Positions 1 to 11,374 of a DNA stretch of 64,000 nt are shown in pieces; the first letter of the stretch is position 1, and each line of letters begins with the position of its first letter. The notes under the pieces were generated by a model. It was given only the letters and a program-made list of their open reading frames with translations. It did not search any database and was not told where the DNA came from. Made by a program: the position numbers and the translations under genes. The DNA is from Desmodus rotundus (Eukaryota; Chordata; Mammalia; Chiroptera; Phyllostomidae). The stretch covers positions 115,460,239 through 115,524,238 of the forward strand of contig NC_071393.1 of the NCBI RefSeq assembly GCF_022682495.2. Direction: 5' to 3'.

Positions 1-200
1 AAAAATGCTTTATTTATTTTTAGAGAGAGGGGAAGGGAGGAGAAAGAAAGGGAGAGAAACACTGATCAGTTGCCACTCCTATGCGCCCTGACCGGGGACA
101 GAACCTGCAACCCAGGCATGTGCCCTGACCAGGAATCAAACCTGGGACCTTTCGCTCTGCAGAACAATGCCCAACCAACTGAGCCACACTGATCGGGGCA
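1..200 (-). mobile_element. Ves-type tRNA-derived SINE
   Basis: Read on the minus strand it has the bat Ves layout: a tRNA-like head with A-box (GTGGCTCAGTTGG) and B-box-like GGTTTGATTCC, a duplicated 'CCTGGTCAGGGCACATGCC' block, then a pyrimidine-rich region and an AT-rich tail at position 1. The tail may be clipped by the window edge. Confidence 0.85.
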
Positions 201-244
201 AAAACCTGCTGTTTTAATGCGAAATGTATTCTCTATACCCGTAG

Positions 245-385
245 CTGAATTTGTGAAGCTGGCAGAACTGCCATGCCTGGAAGACCTGGTGTTCGTAGGG
301 AATCCTTTGGAAGAAAAACACTCTGCTGAGGGCAACTGGATTGAAGAGGCAACCAAGAGAGTGCCCAAACTGAAAAAGCTGGATG
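245..385 (+). CDS. DNAL1: DNAL1 penultimate coding exon
   Basis: A 141-bp exon bounded by CCCGTAG at its 5' side and G|GTAAGT at its 3' side. It begins with the last two bases of an Ala codon and ends with the first base of a Gly codon. It encodes the end of the leucine-rich-repeat domain. A Ves SINE ends only about 45 bp upstream of the exon. Confidence 0.95.
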
Positions 386-3300
386 GTAAGTGACTCTGAG
401 CCAGCCTGCAGTGTTTTCTAGGGGTGAGAGTTGGACTTGTGACATGAAATCCTGAAAAGGAACAAAACTGAAGAAAATGGTAGGTTGTTTCTAACCTCTA
501 AACAGGAAATTATATGGTCCAGGTTTGGGCCCAAGTGCGATGAAAAACTTTAAGGAGATTTAGACTGGTATAAGATCATTCCTAGACCAACAGCTTATAG
601 GAAAGTTGGGCTTATTCTCAAGTCACAGGCATTATTTTGCAGAATAATTAGACATAAATGCTAAGTAGTTATTTTTTCACAATTAGGTCAAAATTGTAGT
701 GCTCTCTAATGCCCACCCCTGCACATACCCACTCCTTTCAGTTTCTTTGTGTCTAGGACAGGTGTCTCTGTTAGCAGAAATCCTTGACTGGCCGGGCGCA
801 AGTCCCAGTTCTACCACTTAATATCTTCTTGTCATTGTGGTAGTTAATTCATTTCACCAAACCTTTTCTTTTGTAATCTGAAAACTGGGAATGATAATAT
901 TCACTGATCTCTCTGGGTCCTAACCTGTTCCCAGCGGTGCTACCAGGAAACCAGGCCAGGATTCCACCCGTTCCAGAACCCACATACTTCCCTTTTTTCC
1001 GCAAGCCCGGGGAAATGTCCTTCTAGTCTGAGGAGAATCACTACCCCTCTCTTTCTTTTCTACATGATTCTGCATCTTTTCACAAATCTTGTTCTCAGTT
1101 ATCTTAGGCTTTTCAAAGACAAAAAAGCCCATAAGTCCGACAGCCTGTTTCTGCATTCTACATTGCCCCTGAAGCAACTGGGCGCAGAGCCGACTAGCCT
1201 ACCTGATTGAATAGGGGTGGGGGAGATATGCAGAAGGAACAAATATATTACCCAGCTTCATCATCATTATGTACGAAATGCATATTTTCCTTATTGTCTT
1301 CCTCACCATACTCACTGATATTCATAATCCAAAACCAAAGGACCTAGTCGACTATGGTTGAGGCACCCCTGTTCCTGAACTCTCTGATCCCCTCCTCGTC
1401 ACCCTTGCTACCCTGCCTGTTTATCCTCCCTTCTTTATCTCTTCATCTCTCCCTTACTACCTCTATATAAAGTTCAGTATTCAACTCTTCTATCCACCTC
1501 AGCTTCCTATGGCGGTTGTTCTTAAGTGGTGCTGCATTCCCATGGGGGATATTTCAGAATCCCTGGGGAGGGAGTGAAGGAGAACTATATAGTTTGAAAA
1601 ACTTTTATAGGTGATTCTTATATGCCTCCCGGGAAGAGATGTACTCACCCGGCCCTTGCCCATGTGGCTCATTTGGAAGGGCGTTATCCCGCAAACCAAA
1701 AGGTCGCAGGTTCAATTCCTGGTCAGGGCACATGCCTGGGTTGCAGGTTTGGTCCCTGGTTGGAGCGCCTATGAAAGGCAGTGAATTGATGTTTTGATGT
1801 TTCTGTCCCTCTCTTTCTTCCTCCCTTCCCTTCTCTCTAAAACCAATAAACATGTCCTTGGATAAGGATTAAAAAAGAAAAAAAAGAGATGTATTTATCT
1901 GTCATCCAGTTGAGAATTATTGACATGAAAAGCTCTTTAAAAAAAATTATTGATTGACTGATTGATTTGAGAGAGAGAGGTTTGTCATTTCACTTATTTA
2001 TGCATTCATTGGTTGATTCTTGTATGTGCCTTGACCAGGGATCAGACCCACAACCTTGGCATATTGGGATGGTGCTCTAACCAACTGAGCTAGCTGGCCA
2101 AGGCCAAAAGGCTCATAATAGCTCTTTTCCTACACCAAACACTTTTAACAGCCTGATTAATATATAATTGACATACAACTAACTACACATATGTAAAGTG
2201 TATAATTTGATATGTTTTGACATATGTATATACCACTGAAACCATCACCACAATTAAGATGATGAAGATATGTGTGATGGTGACTATAGTTAACAACACT
2301 ATAGTGATACTTACTTGAAAGTTGCTAAGAGAGTAGATCTTAAAAGTTCTCACACGTACACTAAAAGGTAACTACACGGTGGGAGGGTAGAGGAATCAAG
2401 CTTAAAAGAAAAAAGAGAAAGAGCTAAAAGAATTAAGAGCTACGTGAGGTGATGGATGCATTGACTAATGTTATTGTGGTAATTATTTATAAAACATGTA
2501 TGTCAAATCATCATGTTTACACCTTAAACTTATACATTGTAATATGTCAATCATATCTCAATGAAGCTGGGGGAAGAGTTAATGAACATATGCATCACCC
2601 CCAAAAGTTTCCTTGTGCTTCTTCGTAATCTCTCCCTCTGCTCATCACCACCATCCCTCTCAAGGCCATTGCTGATCTGCTTTTTGTCCCTATAGATTAG
2701 CTTGTATTCTTTAGAGTTGTGTATGAATGGAATCATGCAGAACATTCTCTTCTTTAACCCGCTGTGGACACACACATGGGGTAACGTGACAAAGACAGTA
2801 TATTACCTCTTGTGGGAGGTACAGGAATGATCAGGAAGGGACAAGCAGGTTTCTAAGCTCTATTGGTAGTGTTCTAGTTCCTAAACTGGATGGTAGTATA
2901 CAATCATTGGTTTTGTTACTCTTTAAATTATTTATATTGTGTTTGTATGAGTGAATATTTCACAATTAAAAATAAAATTTAAAAAAGACAGGGTAGAGAC
3001 ACTAGAGTCTTGGATTCAGCCTTTTTATATTCATCTTTGGTTGGACTCTGGAAACCACTTGAAACCATTTGTCTTTACTTCCTTCAGGATTATACATGGG
3101 AGGTGAACTCCTGCCCTTAAGAATATAACAGAACCCCTCATGTGGACCCTGAGTAGACTAAGCCACATCACCAGAACCTTTTGGGTCTAGTGCTGCCCTC
3201 AGACTAATCTGAACAGCCCCTAGAAGAACCACCTTGGCTTGTACGAAACCAGTGGGATAGACCGTGACAGAGGTGGCCACACCTGCTAACTTGCCTCTTT

Positions 3301-4890
3301 TCGCTACTCTTCTGTTACTTATAAGCAAAACTGCGGGATCTTAACAAGTTAAAATGAAAAAAGACAGACAATGCCAAATGTTAGTGGGGTGTGGAGCAAC
3401 TAGCACTCTCATGCCCTGCCGGCTGGTAATGTAGTTTGGTATAACCATTTTGGAAACTGGCATTATCTACAAAAACTCTATGTACGTGTCCCTTGTTTTT
3501 GACCCAGCAGTTTTTCTCCTAGCTGTGTGCCCCAAAGAAAAGGGTATGTATGTTGACCAAAACATACAGGTATGAGAATGTTCACAACAGCACTATTTCA
3601 ATAGCTATAAATTGGAAATAATCCAAATGCCCATCAGCAAGAGAGTAGATAAATAAATTATGACATTCATGCAATGGAATATTATACGGCAACGAGAGTG
3701 AATGAACTACACCTTCACTCACTATAGACGATTCATACAAACATAATGTTGAGCAAAAGAAACCAGACACAAAGTGCATGCTGCATCATTCCAATCATAT
3801 CGATTTCAGAGACATGCGAGATAGCCTATGGTGTCAGACATTAGGGTAGAATATACTTTTGGGGGCGAATAATGACTGGAAGGAGGACTGAGGAGGTTTG
3901 GGGGCTCTGATAATGTTCTCTTCCTGGTCTGGATGCTGGTTACCAGGTGTGTTCTCTCTGTGTACATTTGCCAGTCTGTACACTTTGTGTACTTTTTGTG
4001 TACTTTATACGTATGTTGTTATACTTTGTATGTTTGTTATATTTTAATAAAACATTCACTCCTTCCCCCCCCGACAGATGCTGTGAGGAGTATAGGGAGG
4101 TAAAACTCTGCTCACTGCTATAAAGAACATAAGTGTTCATTTAAGAAGGGTCACAGGGAGAAAAGCATTGCAGTTAGTTATGAATTAAGGGTAGGGTTTA
4201 GATTGTAGGATAGTTGGGGAGGGCATTTCAAAATGAGGGAACTGTGTTAACCAAGGGTCCTGGGTAAGAGCATGCAAGATGAGCTCGGGAGACAGTGAGT
4301 TGGTCAGTTTAGCTGGATTGGAGAGTGACTAGGTAAGACTGTGCGCAGGTGCCAATGCTGGAGCTCAGAGATGGGTGGCCCTTGGCCCGGTGAGAGCTTG
4401 TGGATGTGCTTTGTTTTCTGCACTTTGGTTCTCCTCCCTCCACCCCGCCTATTTATTACCAATGTTTAATAGTTGTGGGAATAATACAGAAATTCAGATA
4501 TCTGGCAATACTGGGATTGCATGTTGAAAATGAAGAGTATTTCTTTGTATTTAACATACAAAGTTTTTAGTATATATAGGGCTTTATTTTTTGCCTGGCA
4601 CCTTTAGGCATTTTTATTTGCAACTCTGCATTTGGGGAGCCAAATACTCATTAGTACTTATATTAATCCATTTGAGAATTCTGAGAGGCTTTTTGGATAA
4701 TTTGAAATTAAATAAATTATTTATGAAATTATTTTTATTGTGGTACTTCACAGCATCTCAGAGCTTCTGAGGTTAATGGGAAAATATTTTCATTTAGAAT
4801 TTTAACAATCTGTTGAGAGTGACCAGAAATAATTTCTTTTTCATTTTAGGTACCCCAGTAATTAAAGAGGATGAAGAAGAAGAAAACTAA
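245..4890 (+). CDS. DNAL1: DNAL1, C-terminal part (last two coding exons)
   Basis: Two exons encode the last 60 or so residues of dynein axonemal light chain 1, the leucine-rich-repeat light chain that binds the outer-arm heavy chain motor in the ciliary axoneme; human mutations cause primary ciliary dyskinesia. Exon 245-385 starts after a TAG acceptor at 242-244 and ends at a GTAAGT donor; exon 4850-4890 starts after TTTTAG and ends in TAA. The exons join in frame (phase 1, a split Gly codon). The reading contains the family's C-terminal hallmarks: the last repeat ([17 protein letters not shown]), the [17 protein letters not shown] cap and a short acidic tail ending EEEEN. Upstream exons lie outside the window. 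No stop or frameshift is seen, so the gene looks functional. Identification rests on remembered protein sequence and on synteny with PNMA1 and MIDEAS. Confidence 0.95.
1644..1883 (+). mobile_element. Ves SINE with target-site duplication
   Basis: Plus-strand tRNA-like head, GGTTCAATTCC B-box, CT-rich middle and A-rich tail. The flanks AAGAGATGTA at 1634-1643 and 1884-1893 are identical, a perfect 10-bp target-site duplication, so the boundaries are secure. Confidence 0.9.
1936..2105 (-). mobile_element. Older tRNA-derived SINE (Ves-like subfamily)
   Basis: The minus strand carries a tRNA-like head (GCTCAGTTGGTTAGAGC) and the 'TTATTTATGCATTCATTGG' block in reverse, with a GA-rich linker. Flanks AAAAGCTC (1928-1935) and AAAAGGCTC (2106-2114) look like a target-site duplication with one inserted base. 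A second member of this subfamily lies at 49.2-49.4 kb. Confidence 0.8.
2115..3000 (+). mobile_element. Old L1 3'-end fragments
   Basis: The block contains typical decayed mammalian L1 3'UTR phrases, such as TTACACCTTAAACTTATACA followed by TATCTCAATGAA near 2520-2565, and further L1-like segments to an A-rich end near 2990. Several fragments seem to be joined; no intact ORF remains. Confidence 0.65.
3360..4075 (+). mobile_element. L1M-type 3' end
   Basis: It holds the end of decayed L1 ORF2 and the 3'UTR in sense orientation: the GACCCAGCAG region, 'AATGCCCATCAGCAAGAGAG', 'CAATGGAATATTATACGGCA', 'CATAATGTTGAGCAAAAGAA' and a terminal AATAAAA near 4047. Many substitutions mark it as old. Confidence 0.8.
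4850..4890 (+). CDS. DNAL1: DNAL1 terminal coding segment
   Basis: The coding part of the last exon is 41 bp: two bases completing Gly, then [12 protein letters not shown] and TAA at 4888-4890. It follows a T-rich tract and TTTTAG acceptor (4844-4849). The acidic tail matches the DNAL1 C-terminus, with small changes in the number of Glu/Asp residues. Confidence 0.93.
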
Positions 4891-7311
4891 CAACACATTT
4901 TCTGCTTTGTGTTAACTTATTTAAATGTTGTATAATTGTCTATTTTAAAGATTCTCTGTGGAGCGAATGTTCTTAAGATAAAACAAATCTCTAATTCCTA
5001 TTTTTTTTCTTAACCTATTTACTGTTTCGCCCCCCAAATGGTAACACTAACTTTATACCTTGTAGTCCTCTTTTTTAAAACTACAAATTTTCAGTTTTGG
5101 TTCAGTCTCCATCTGCTGAAATCTTTGTAGAGCGACCAATCATTTTTAACAACAAAGAAAAAAAATGGGTTCTTCATTTAATTTTTTTTAGGTCAGGCAT
5201 TTAAATATACATACTTAACTTTTGAATCTGTAGACCATCTTTCCTGAAGGTCCATCTCCTTATGACTCAGAAGCACAAATGCGTCGCGCCTTTGCTTCAG
5301 AAGGCAGCACGGTGACAGGAAGAGCTCCTCTCAGACACTCAGCAGCAGCCATAGAAGCGAGACTCCAAGTCATAGTGAAAACCCTGTGGTGAAAAAAAGA
5401 AAAATTAGTATCTTGGAGGCCTTATAGCTACCATGTTACGTTTACTTACTTGTTTTTCAAAAAATGTGCACACGGTCAACTGGAATTTAGGTTGCGAGTA
5501 CGTGTGGCCACTCGCGTCCCTGTGCACAGGGGTCATTCTGCAGTGCAGGTCCATGGTTAACGTGGCTGTGGCCATCATTCTTTTGACCAACACTGTGGCC
5601 ACGTCACTCGTGTGGACCTGCTGTGAGGCACGCTTCTGGGTTTGTAGTTCTTTGGATGTTATGTAAGGAAATATATATAAGCAGTAGTTATATCTGAATT
5701 CCTAGTTTAGGTCTTGGCCATTCATATATGTCAAAATTTGCCCTAATAACTTTGGTTTGGTGACCGTTGTGTTGGGAGAAGTGACTGTTATAAGAGTATA
5801 GAGGTTAAAGCCTCAATTTGGTACCTTTCAACAAATTAAGTTTAGTATTTCAAAATATATTTTTAGAGAATGTCTAAGTTAAACAGCTCTTAAAATGAAT
5901 TATGTAAGTGGTTATAGAGGGAAAAGTGATATTTCATTATGGGATCCCAGGCAAATGGCAATATTTTTGAGGATTGCTTCCTCTGTGAGGCATTGTAGCT
6001 GATTAAACTCAAAATTGCAGAGCAATAGTTGGATGCAGAGCTTAGAATTTATCATATAAGAAAAAAATTCTTTATGGAAAATGCAAGATAGGGTGGACAG
6101 TAATCAGATGAAGGCCATGGAGGCCACGGCCAAATCATTGACAGATTGCAATAAGGAAGTCAGAGGGCCTCTGACCGTGCCTGCAGTCCCTCAACGAGAG
6201 ACTCGATTTTCATTTTCTCATTTACTTGTGTAAAATCAGTCAAAGAGGGAAGATCCATTTTTAAAAAGTGAGTACATAAGTAGTCCTGGGCTTCAGAAGT
6301 TTTCAGCTATCATTTAAATAGGGATTACATGATTTTTCATAGTCACACTGATCAAAAGGGACCACTGCTTCGACAATCAATTCTAAAAAGGAAAAATTGA
6401 CCCAACACTTCTTTAGCTACCTTTCAGGTCTTCCTCACAATGTGACAGGAAGTAGTCTTTCCTCTGATTGGTTTATCCATTCAAAGCCTTTGGGCACTTC
6501 TTTTGTGAACCAGAGGCAGGAGCATTCCTCTCGGTGATTTTAAGGCACAGAAGCTACGAGGGAAGATGGTTTTCCTGTAGTATGAATTTAATCTAGTAGG
6601 CAAGCTTGAAGCCATACTGCTATATATGGGTACATTTCCTAAAAGTTCCTCTGGAAGTGAATATTATAGGGAATGGATGAGACTTCAAATTGAATTTTTT
6701 GTAAAATGGCTTACGGTGTTTAGGTTTTTTAAAAATTCTGCAATATAGAAACTAATTTTCTCTGTTTCTCCTTGTTCTTAATGTCTTTTCATCACTGGTA
6801 GTTACGAAAGAAATGTAAGGTGCTTTTCTGTGTCCATTTCACACCAAACTCACATTCAGTTCTACTCAACAAATATTTGAATGGCATACGCATCCTTTGC
6901 ATGGAATGGAACCCAGAATCCATGCCATTAGAAAATGGAAGGTGGGGTGTATTAAGTTCAGAATATTCTCTCAAATCGTTCCTTAACTCATCCTTTACTG
7001 CTGCAGATTCATCTGCCATAAATGCCTTTGACTTATGTGTCTTAGATCTTTAGCCTACTTGTATGGATTCTCTCTGTGCTCCTGGCTTAAAGCATCATGC
7101 CATTTTAGTGAATCACTCATTTAAATTTTATTTATTCTTGTAATGATGGTAGAGCTCTGTTATCAGTTCAGTACTGAATTATTTCCACAGGAAATTTGAT
7201 GTTAGTCTATCAACTAATTTAACTTTTCTATGTTCCCTAAGTCTAAGCTTATGGCTGTATTACCTAGTCAGGTTTGAAAGGTTTTGTGTTCACAGGAGTT
7301 TGTTCCTTTAA

Positions 7312-7531
7312 ATCAGAGTCACTGTTGCAGTATCAACATTTGGGTTTGATAATGTTGTGGGGGGCTGTCCTTTGTGCTATAGGATGTTTAGCAGCATCTC
7401 TGACTTCTGCTTATTAGATGCCAAGGAGAGGCTTCTTGCCAGTTGTGATACCAAAAATGTCTTCATACGTTGCCATCGGTCTCCTGGGGCAGAGGGGTTG
7501 GAACAAATTCACCCCTAGTTAAGAACCAGTG
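7312..7531 (-). mobile_element. MER5A-type hAT-Charlie MITE
   Basis: The reverse complement reads as the non-autonomous MER5A element: it starts CACTGGTTCTTAACTAGG and contains the ACATCCTATAGCACAAAGGAC and AGCATCTAATAAGC-like segments in order. It is an ancient placental insertion, here within the putative DNAL1 3'UTR. Confidence 0.75.
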
Positions 7532-9672
7532 CTTTATACCAACATTCCTTCTGTACAGAGTCCATGTATTTTCACTCTGCAGCCAGTGCCACCTTAGTTG
7601 TATGAGAGAAGGTGATATATTTAGTCATCATGTACGGAAGGAAATGATCGCTGGCGTTTCCCTCTCTTGTAGTGCTCATTTCAATAATTCTCACACCACA
7701 TTAGAAACTCAGGGCTGGAAGGTTCAGCTTTTTTTTTTTTCAGCAGGATCTCAACTTTTCTTTCTTAGCATTTTGCTTATGTTAGAACAATGATTATTAA
7801 CCTACCTCTCTCTTACTATCAACAGAATCCAAGTTTATAATAGATTTTGGTTTGTCTCTAAAGTTTAACACTTAAGTGTATTTTAGGAAACTGATTGCTA
7901 TTTTTTAAATGTTCATTGATTGCCCAGGAACGCACAGGACTTTGCAGACTATAGCAGTCATTTAGTACAGGAAATATTGTATGAAATTTGGTATCATGGA
8001 TGAAGTTAGCGGGTATAGACACCGGTTTGGGATGTGATCAGAAGAGTGTCTGGTTACTGGATCCGGTCCACAAACAGAGGTGGTGTATATCACTTTAATG
8101 TGGTTCCTGTTTGGAAAGATGAGTTTTCACTTGAATAGATGCTTCTTCTGATGCCTGTTTCAAGTAGGGTAAGGAAGTATAAGAAATGAATCTTAACTGT
8201 TGACATATTTTCAGAATTGGTGATGTGTAAGTAGAGTTGAAGGTAGTCATCTTTGTGACCTAGAATCTTCCACCTGGGTTTTTCTTAGGATTAAACGGGG
8301 AAAGGGTAGAACTAGGAAGGTTGGATTTAATCATTAACTTAAAAAAAATGGGGGGAAGTGCCAAGCATCGATCACAAGTATTTAGTGTCTCTCTGACTGA
8401 AGTCTGTTAGTCACAAAGACATTATATTGTAGGTAGTGGTACCGGGAGAAAGCTAACTGCTAAACTGAAAGTTACTCTTTACCAGAATTTAATTCCTTTG
8501 GCATACATCTTCTTTATTTGGGCTGCGTAATGTGTCTGTAAATAACTAAGTACAAACCAATCTTTAGTGGAGCAGAGTTGGTGCTCTGACACAGCTAACT
8601 TGACCATATTCCTTCATCTTCACTCTAGCATGAGGTTGTTTTATTTTTTTTGGAAAACCACAAAATAGGTGCAATAAAAAAAAATAAGGGTATTTAAAAA
8701 AAAAGTCACTGAACTTTAGAAATCTCGCATCTGTATCTCTACTCCTGCCTTTTTATAAACTAATGACTGCGAAGGAAGAAAACTAAAAGGAAAAACCAGA
8801 TTGAGTCTTACTTTTTTCTGACCTAAGGTAAATTTTCACTCGACACTTGGAGAGTTATAACTGGATTCTAGTTAACTTTCCGTATTGAGGTTAGAGAGGA
8901 ACCAGCCAACCAAATTATGATCTAGCAAATTTAGTAAGGGGGTGGGGGAGAGTAAACTATTTTTCAACAGATTTGCACTTTAAAATTATGAACGGGATGT
9001 TGGTTGAAAGTACTCCCGAAGGGCAGATGGGTAAATGTCTTGCCCGCATACGGATATTAGAGGATCAAACCTGTGCTGCTCATCTAAAGCCCACGGAGCC
9101 ATAGTCGTCTGTCGGTGTGATCAGAGTCAGGATTTCCCTATTTCCCTACTTGGCGTCACCTTCCCCGTCTACCACACTGACAGCCTTCCTTGGGGCGATG
9201 TGTCACGTAGAATTCTCCTACTCAGAAACTTTGTTGTCTTTCCCACATCTAGATTTTAAACATTAATTTTGATGTTGGCTAAATGAAGTTGTGGCGAATG
9301 TTAGGAGGGTGGGAAGTTACTTGCTACTGTGACCAGCAGGGTACCTGCCTCTGAGGTGCTATTGCCTAGAGGGATCAATTCCACCAAAGGACTGGGAATA
9401 GGTAGCTGGGAGGGATATACATATGCCAGCTACGTCTCCCACGGTGTCAATGGTGTCATCATCGCAAGCATCATTCCAGGATCTTTGGCTTCTAGAACCA
9501 ACTCCATTCTGAAGAACATTTTAACATCTATTAACATCTATTAAAACTTCGGTAATAATCTTTTATATGCAAGAATTTTGTAGCATGACTTTATGACTAA
9601 ACTTAATGTGTTAAATTATTTAGAAAAGTTCAGTTTCTGAATGTTATTTTGTGAGACTTGTTTTAAAATAGT

Positions 9673-9678
9673 AATAAA
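9673..9678 (+). terminator. DNAL1: Candidate distal poly(A) signal of DNAL1
   Basis: A canonical AATAAA is followed within about 40 bases by T-rich sequence (GTGTTATTTTAT, then a T7 run). It is the best plus-strand signal before the convergent PNMA1 3' end. A nearer termination site cannot be excluded. Confidence 0.4.
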
Positions 9679-9695
9679 TGGTGTTATTTTATAAA

Positions 9696-10606
9696 AAAAA
9701 ACAATTTGCACCTTTTTTTGGTTATATAACCATCAGTTTTAGCTAATTAGAACAAACACGTGAACTTCATATAATTCCAAAGAAATTCAGTCCTTGGACA
9801 ACATATCCCACAGCTGTGCATGTGTGTGTGCGCGTGCGTACAGGGGGAATGTGGGGTGGGAACAAATGGGGAAGCAATGAGTGGGAAGAGGGGAAAGGAG
9901 GACGTTTGTGGCGGTCAGGTCTGTGCAGATGTGTGGAGAGAAGAACAGATGTCATATGGGAAGTGAGATGAGTGTATAGAAAAAGCTGCTAGAACATAAT
10001 GCCACCATCAGCCTTTATAACTGCGTTTCTTACCTGGTGACTGTCACAGGAGGTTGGCTATAATTTTAAAGCCTTGGTACTAGGGGAGAACCCTCACTGC
10101 ACACTGTGTTCATGTAACCACTCCTGGATTTACACCGACCTCAAAAGATGCACGTCCTCAGTCACTGCATCTCTGCGGCCAAATAAACATGTTTTTAAGC
10201 CGTATTTCCCTTTTTTTATATCCTCTTGATATAAAATGGATGCTGTAAAATCAAAACATTAATTTTACATAGTTATTCCTGCAGCAAAACAAACATTTTA
10301 GCTGAAAGGAACTTAAAAGGGGATTGCTGGATAACCTCCTAAACCCCACTGCAGGATTTCCTAGCGTTTTATAGCACGTTATACTTACTTACACCTATTT
10401 AGTCTCTTAACATTTGCAGTGTAGAAAACATGCAAAAGTTGAATATATTAAAAGTACTACAATTTAAACTTAAGAGTATGACATAAAGCTTAAAGATAAA
10501 ATAATTGAAGTTTGATTTTCTTTTGTGACATGCTGAAGTCTGAGAAAAGATGTAGATCTTACTCGGAACATTTTTATACATGTCAGAAAAATGAGACTTT
10601 AAAATA
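9696..10606. other. Gap between convergent DNAL1 and PNMA1 3' ends
   Basis: This is AT-rich unique sequence with a short TG/CG-alternating tract near 9820-9838. It holds no ORF with coding character, and I see no clear repeat. DNAL1 transcription enters from the left and PNMA1 transcription from the right. Confidence 0.5.
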
Positions 10607-11374
10607 TTTATTCATGTATTTGATAACTTCAAATTTAGAACACTTAGAATCAGCATGAAAAATGAGACCTACTCTTCAATGTCAAAGATTTGAAATGGGG
10701 GAATGGATATTTAACTGGTTCATATTAACCTCCCCATCGATTGTATCTGTATCTTGTACAGTGAAAATTCTAATTTACACAGCTCTGTAATTGTAGTATT
10801 TTTCTAACACCCTCTTTTGTAGTCTCAGAACACTTTTCAATTAAACTGATCCAGATGTGTACAGTTGGAAATAAGAAATTAGCACTGTGAAGTTGAGTCA
10901 CCAAGAATAGCTAGTTCACATTTCTTTCCATTGATATAAAACAGGCGCAATTTATAGTAAACACAAAAAAACTATTCACATTATTAGTAATAACAGTTCA
11001 TACTTTTACTGAACACTTGTGTTAGCCAGGCTCTGAACTAAAGGTCTGAACATACAATTTCACTTAAGTACCTCGATGAGAAGTGTCACAAGTTCACGTT
11101 TTTCGCAACTGATGATGATACCACGATGACCGGTTGCACTGAACACCTGTGCACAAGCGACTACCTGGCATTTCAGCTAGCATGACTCCCTTGCACCAGT
11201 TCAGGGTGGTTGCTTGCACGATTTTACTAATGTTAGAAGATACGCAGGCCTGACTGCCCCGCCCCCCCTCCCCTCCCCAGAAAACAGGACTAAGTTGAGA
11301 CACACCTTTAAGACAGCACAGACAAAGAAAGAAGCTGTGATCTAGGTCTGTGCTAAATCTCCATTTCCCAGGAC
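10590..11374 (-). other. PNMA1: PNMA1 3'UTR (inferred)
   Basis: The interval spans from the TGA stop at 11375-11377 to the AATAAA at 10607-10612. It is AT-rich without coding potential. Its extent is inferred only from the poly(A) signal. Confidence 0.45.
10607..10612 (-). terminator. PNMA1: Candidate PNMA1 poly(A) signal
   Basis: TTTATT on the plus strand gives AATAAA on the PNMA1 strand, about 765 bases past the stop codon. It would give a 3'UTR of roughly 0.8 kb. Other AT-rich signals nearby cannot be ruled out. Confidence 0.45.

Larger units (their letters stand above)
386..4849 (+). other. DNAL1: DNAL1 last intron, repeat-filled
   Basis: This 4.5-kb intron runs from GTAAGT to TTTTAG. 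It contains two Ves-type SINEs (1644-1883 and 1936-2105) and a series of old L1 3'-end fragments (about 2115-3000 and 3360-4075). The remaining sequence is unremarkable unique intron. Confidence 0.9.
4891..9695 (+). other. DNAL1: Probable DNAL1 3'UTR / downstream region
   Basis: No coding region is recognisable here. The sequence is AT-rich and mostly unique, with one old MER5A-type element at about 7.31-7.53 kb. An AATAAA at 9673-9678 followed by a T- and GT-rich stretch is a plausible distal poly(A) site, so much of this interval could be a long DNAL1 3'UTR. Where the transcript really ends cannot be told from sequence alone; RNA evidence is needed. Confidence 0.45.

Noticed and set aside
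9329..9544. 71-codon plus-strand ORF downstream of DNAL1
   Set aside because: Looks hydrophobic and regular at first glance, but it has no splice context, no strong start and no family resemblance; more likely chance in a 3'UTR.
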